A DNA stretch of 21,559 bases from Paratrimastix pyriformis (lineage: Eukaryota > Preaxostyla > Paratrimastigidae): assembly GCA_027972325.1 (NCBI GenBank), contig JAPMOS010000391.1, forward strand, positions 1-21,559, given 5' to 3'. Numbering within the stretch: the first letter of the stretch is position 1; each line of letters begins with the position of its first letter. The notes beneath the pieces were generated by a model. The model saw only the letters and a program-made list of their open reading frames with translations. It ran no database searches and had not been told where the DNA came from. The translations under genes and the position numbers were made by a program. This document shows, one piece after another, positions 18,357 through 21,559 of this stretch.

Positions 18357-20067
18357 CACCCCCACGCAGCCTCTGGCAGTGGCTGGCCGAGGCGCAGACA
18401 CGCCCGTTCACTCTGGCGCGGGGCCAGGGCGGGTGGCTGCTGACCAGCCACCTGATCCGGGGTGGCCGACTGTTCCCCGCTGCCGGGGGCAGTGACCCCG
18501 AGCCCGCGCGCCGCAAGGAGCTGCGCCTGATGAAAGTTGTCGATGTCCTCCGCGCCATGCCCGCCGATGCCATCCAGGTCTACACCGACGGGTCCTTCGA
18601 GTGCGGCCCTGAGGGCCAGCTCCGCGGGGGCGCCGCCGCGGTCCTGATCCACCCCGACGGCCGCGCACTGTCGTTGCGCCGCACCCTCCAGTGGCCCACA
18701 AGCAACGCCCAGGCCGAGATCGAGGCCATCCGGCTGGCCATCGACCTCCTCGGCCGGGAGCGGGTCGGCCGAGACCGGTGCGTGCTGCTGCTGTCGGACA
18801 GCGAGTACGCCCTCGGTGCCCTGTGCCGCGCCACCTGCCTGACCCAGTCGCAGCAGGAGGTCCTCCGACTCCGGGACGAGCTGGTCTCCCGGTGGCCGCG
18901 CCTCCTCTGCCATCACGTGCCCTCCCACGTGGACGCGGTGGCCCCGGCTGCCCCCACCTGTGGGGCAATTTGCAGGCCGACCGGCTGGCCGGCGAGGCCG
19001 CGGCAGCCCCGCCCCCACCGACAAGGCCGGCCCGCCACCCCCATCCAACAGGGCTTGGCCTGCCCGCCGGAGATGCCCTTCCGCCCCTCGGGCCCCAAGG
19101 ACGCCCCGTTGCCGTACCCCACCCGACCCTTCACGCTCGCGGTGGCCCGGGATTCTGCCAGGCCCTCCAGTGCGAGGAGGAGGCCCGCGGCTGGGCCCCC
19201 GGCGCAGCCGATTCTCCTCGGGGGTCACCCTGGACGGCCTCGAGCAAAAGCTGGCCGCGCCCGCCTGGCGCCAGCAGGCTGCCCCCGACTGGAAGGTGCG
19301 CCGGCTCGTCTGGCTGCTGTTCGGCACCTTCCCACCCTGCAAACCATTCGGTGCCGATACGCGCGGAAGGCCTCAGCATCTGCCGGCGACGCCCCCGGGT
19401 GGGGTCACCTGCCCACTCTGCCACGGCGGCCCCGAGACCATGTCCCACCTGCTGTCCGGCTGCGGCAGGTACCACGACTTCTACACGGCCCGCCACGACC
19501 GTGTGGTCCGCCGACTCTGGGCCTGGTTCGGCGGGCAACGCGACTGGGTCACGCGGCATTATATGGGCGTGTCGGCAACCAACTGTGCGCCCGCCTTCCC
19601 ACCCACCCTGCTGGCCAAGCTCCCCGCCGCCCTCCGCGACGTGCACCCCGACCTGGTGTTGCAGTCCCGTGGCTCTGACGGCACCTGGTGGCTGCTCGAC
19701 GTGGCCATCACTGGCCAGACCCACGACTGGCCGGCGCGGGCGGCGGCCAAGGCGGCCCACTACGTCGCCCTCTGCCAGGCCGTCACGGAGGCCACCGGGC
19801 AGCCCTGCCGCGCGGTGCCGGTGATCTTGTCGGCCCGAGGGACCGTGCCCGGGCCACATGCCAGGCCCTGTCGCGGCTGACACCGGCCGACCCCCTGCCG
19901 CGCGAACCGACCTCCAGCGGGCCCTCTCCTCCGTCTCGACCCTTCTGGTTCGGGACGCCCTCGCGCTCATGACCATGCGCAACGGCGCAGCTGCCGCGGC
20001 GGGCCCCGCGCCCTGGCCACGCCGTAGCGGCCGCCCAGGGCCCACGACCCGCCCCACCCGCCCCTGA
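18357..20067 (+). pseudogene. LINE-beta copy 2 ORF2 fragment: RNase H, Cys-His knuckle, PD-(D/E)XK-like region
   Basis: It lacks the GIY-YIG and RT parts. It starts inside ORF2 at SLWQWLAEAQT and then carries RNase H with VYTDGS, AEIEAI, LSDSEYAL and ADRLAGE (about 18580-19000), the knuckle CPLC...H...C (about 19410-19470) and the C-terminal HPDLVLQ / WWLLDVAITG / KAAHYVAL region (about 19645-19770), ending at the stop at 20067. After VYTDGS the copy has GGGGG where the full copy has GGGG (about 18626-18630), and here the RNase H frame stays open. Later changes of frame occur near 18950, 19200 and 19330. As a truncated LINE copy it should have no function of its own. Confidence 0.85.
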
Positions 20068-20256
20068 GCACCCCTCCCCATCACCCACACCCATCACTGG
20101 GCGGCCCCGCCACCAGGCGGGCCCCCGGCCGGGAGGAGCCACCATACGGGTCATTTGGCCCGGCCCCCGGAGTGTAACGCATGGCGCGAAGGCGCGAGTA
20201 ACCTTTCTTCTTGAACTTGTCGCCTGCGCCCTCGCAAATACACAGCATGTTCTCTC
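18357..20256 (+). mobile_element. LINE-beta copy 2, 5'-truncated
   Basis: About 1.9 kb is nearly identical to the reverse complement of 9927-11830, starting at CCCACGCAGCCTCTGGCAGT and ending at the shared TTCTC terminus (one extra TC here). The 5' truncation with an intact 3' end is typical of target-primed LINE insertion. It lies in inverted orientation to the full copy, creating arms of 1.9 kb about 6.5 kb apart. It abuts the LINE-gamma fragment at its 3' end; I could not recognise a target-site duplication. Confidence 0.93.
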
Positions 20257-21060
20257 GTCCTCCAGGGCGGCGACCTCGGCTGCTGTCAGGGCCGGGACCG
20301 AGGCGGCTAGGGCAGCCCAGGGGATGTCCGCGTCGGGGCCCGGGCCGCCTCGAGAGGCGGCCTCTCGTCGGTGGTGCTCGCTGATCTGTTCCCAGGCGAT
20401 CGGGCATGAGGGCCGGCCATCCTCGGCCGAGGAGAGCGAGGCGAAGAACCTGCGGCGGTTGCCGAAAACAAGGCCAGCTGCCGGCGGGCCTTCGACCTCA
20501 GCGGCCTTCCGGGCCCGGACTCGAGCGGCGGCCAGGGCCGCCCGGGCGCTCCTCCACCCGATAGGAGGCGGGCCGGGGCATTCCAGGGGCGGCGCACTGA
20601 GAGCCCCTGGGCACGGAGCAGGGCGGCAATCCTGTGGGTCCGCCGGAGGGCGACGCGGAGGGTCCTGGAGCCACCTGTGGTTTGGCCCGCTTGGGTGGTG
20701 GCGCGGTGCGGGCGGGCGTCCGTCGGGCGAGGGCCGAGACCAGTGTCGCGAGGATGGCCTCGGGATCCGCCAGCCCCGCTGCGCCCCGCAGTGCATCCTG
20801 TTCGGCCTCGGAGAGGCTGGGCGACCGTGGCTCCGATCCCCGGGCCCGGCGAGAGGAGGATCAGGCGGCTCATCGGCCTCCCCGGCGGTGGCGACGGCGG
20901 CTGACTGGCGAAAGTAAGCTCAGGACGTTGGCGGCGTCCTGGAGCTGTGTGTACTTCCGGTGAAACCTTGCCGGGGAACCCGACCGACAGCCGCTCATCT
21001 CTCACGCCGCCAGTTTCCTGACGCGTCGGCCCATCCTCGAGAGGACTTCCCGATATTTGA
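20257..21060 (-). pseudogene. LINE-gamma ORF2 fragment, related to LINE-beta
   Basis: The minus strand encodes the linker upstream of the reverse transcriptase core, clearly homologous to LINE-beta but diverged. SLSEAEQDALRG with DPEAILATLV and RRTPAR matches LSDQER / DPEAILEAVI / QRTPAR. FGNRRRFFASLSS matches FKNRRRFFATLAG. EHHRREAASRGG matches EHHSREAASGG. It stops at TAAEVAALED, just before the RT core, where LINE-beta copy 2 begins in the opposite orientation. The 5' limit is uncertain (readable to about 21000-21060). A change of frame is visible near 20500 and another near 20650. No continuation of LINE-gamma is found on the far side of copy 2. Confidence 0.75.
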
Positions 21061-21170
21061 GCTGTCTTGCCGGCTTGCAAGGCCGACTAACCGAGCCAGA
21101 GCCGACTCTTCCGGTGTCCTGTCCCCGAAGGGTCGGATGGTTTTACTGCCGTTCCGGAATGTGGAGAAAT

Positions 21171-21246
21171 GGTACGGGGCCGGCGGGTGTGAACCCGGAC
21201 CCTAAGACGCTGCAGGGTTGCGCTCTAACCACTGAGCTACTCCTCC
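21171..21246 (-). tRNA. tRNA-like sequence with strong A and B boxes
   Basis: The minus strand reads GGAGGAG, then TAGCTCAGTGGTTAGAGC, an exact A-box and D-arm, then a 5-bp stem ACCCT/AGGGT around GCAGCGTCTT, then B-box GGGTTCACACCC. The translation VAQWLER seen here is the usual artefact of a tRNA gene. The 10-base anticodon loop, the 6-base T loop and the lack of a clear 3' acceptor partner (only TTTCTCC about 15 bases past the B box would pair, with two G-U pairs) are non-canonical. It shares layout and the CTGCAG core with the tRNA-like sequence at 17762-17839. It is a divergent tRNA gene, a pseudogene or a tRNA-derived element. Confidence 0.5.
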
Positions 21247-21559
21247 ACGATATAAGAGAGATTCTGATATTTCCCAGGTCCCAATTATACTTTTCAAACA
21301 GAGACTGTAACCCACACGAGGTGGGCTCACAGGAACGGAAACACGAAACAGAGAAACGACCGGACGGTAACGACAGATAAATTTCACGAGACAGGAGGAT
21401 CTCGAGTAAGAGGAAGAGTCACGGTGAAACGGGGAGAGGTGCAGATCGAAAAACGTCTGGAATTTTACCCAAGAAAAGAACAAGAGGGGGGAAAAGCGTT
21501 GGTCTGAGAACAATGGGGCAATTATTTGCCAGAGGAGAACGAAGAACGAAGGGGAAGGA
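21247..21559. other. AT-richer flank, no gene recognised
   Basis: About 310 bases of purine-rich plus strand (GAGA, AAGAAA runs) with lower GC than the rest. I see no domain, repeat or RNA signature. The open frame on the minus strand reads through the tRNA-like sequence and looks spurious. Confidence 0.4.

Noticed and set aside
21202-21513. 103-codon minus-strand ORF ending in VAQWLER
   Set aside because: That ending is the familiar false translation of a tRNA gene; the upstream part has no recognisable domain.

Overview
This window looks like GC-rich nuclear DNA of a eukaryote, probably a microbial one. The signs are a transposase interrupted by a canonical GT-AG intron, non-LTR retrotransposons (LINEs) with APE-type and other endonucleases, tRNA-like sequences with Pol III A and B boxes, and long microsatellites. 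I see no bacterial operons or ribosome binding sites. I cannot name the species. Almost the whole window is transposable-element sequence, nested or abutting. Only 17.75-18.35 kb and the AT-richer last 300 bases resemble ordinary host DNA.

Layout: (1) 1-3787 is a DNA transposon with near-identical inverted repeats of about 345 bp. It carries a PIF/Harbinger-like (DDE_Tnp_4 type) transposase remnant with an intron. A short LINE 3' tail and a (CA)n run of about 200 bp lie in its middle. (2) 3788-9926, minus strand, is LINE-alpha: a Pro-rich ORF1 with five 201-bp tandem repeats, then ORF2 with APE endonuclease, reverse transcriptase and a Cys-His knuckle. (3) 9927 to about 17750, minus strand, is LINE-beta. 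Its ORF1 holds a Gln/Ala tract, a domain that looks like a ubiquitin-specific protease, and two copies of an RRM-like module. Its ORF2 reads GIY-YIG endonuclease, reverse transcriptase, RNase H, Cys-His knuckle, then a C-terminal region resembling a PD-(D/E)XK nuclease. (4) About 17762-18215, minus strand, is a small SAP-like ORF overlapping a tRNA-like sequence. (5) 18357-20256, plus strand, is a 5'-truncated second copy of LINE-beta, almost identical to the first and inverted relative to it. (6) 20257 to about 21060, minus strand, is a fragment of a related but diverged element, LINE-gamma. (7) 21171-21246, minus strand, is a second tRNA-like sequence, followed by AT-richer DNA with no recognisable gene.

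The most unusual object is LINE-beta. It combines a GIY-YIG domain (best known from Penelope-like elements) with a LINE-type reverse transcriptase and RNase H, a probable second nuclease, and a peptidase-like domain with a USP-type Cys box, zinc-finger pairs and His/Asp box. The coding regions change frame many times. Several differences between duplicated copies are homopolymer-length changes, so some of the apparent breaks may be assembly errors rather than decay.
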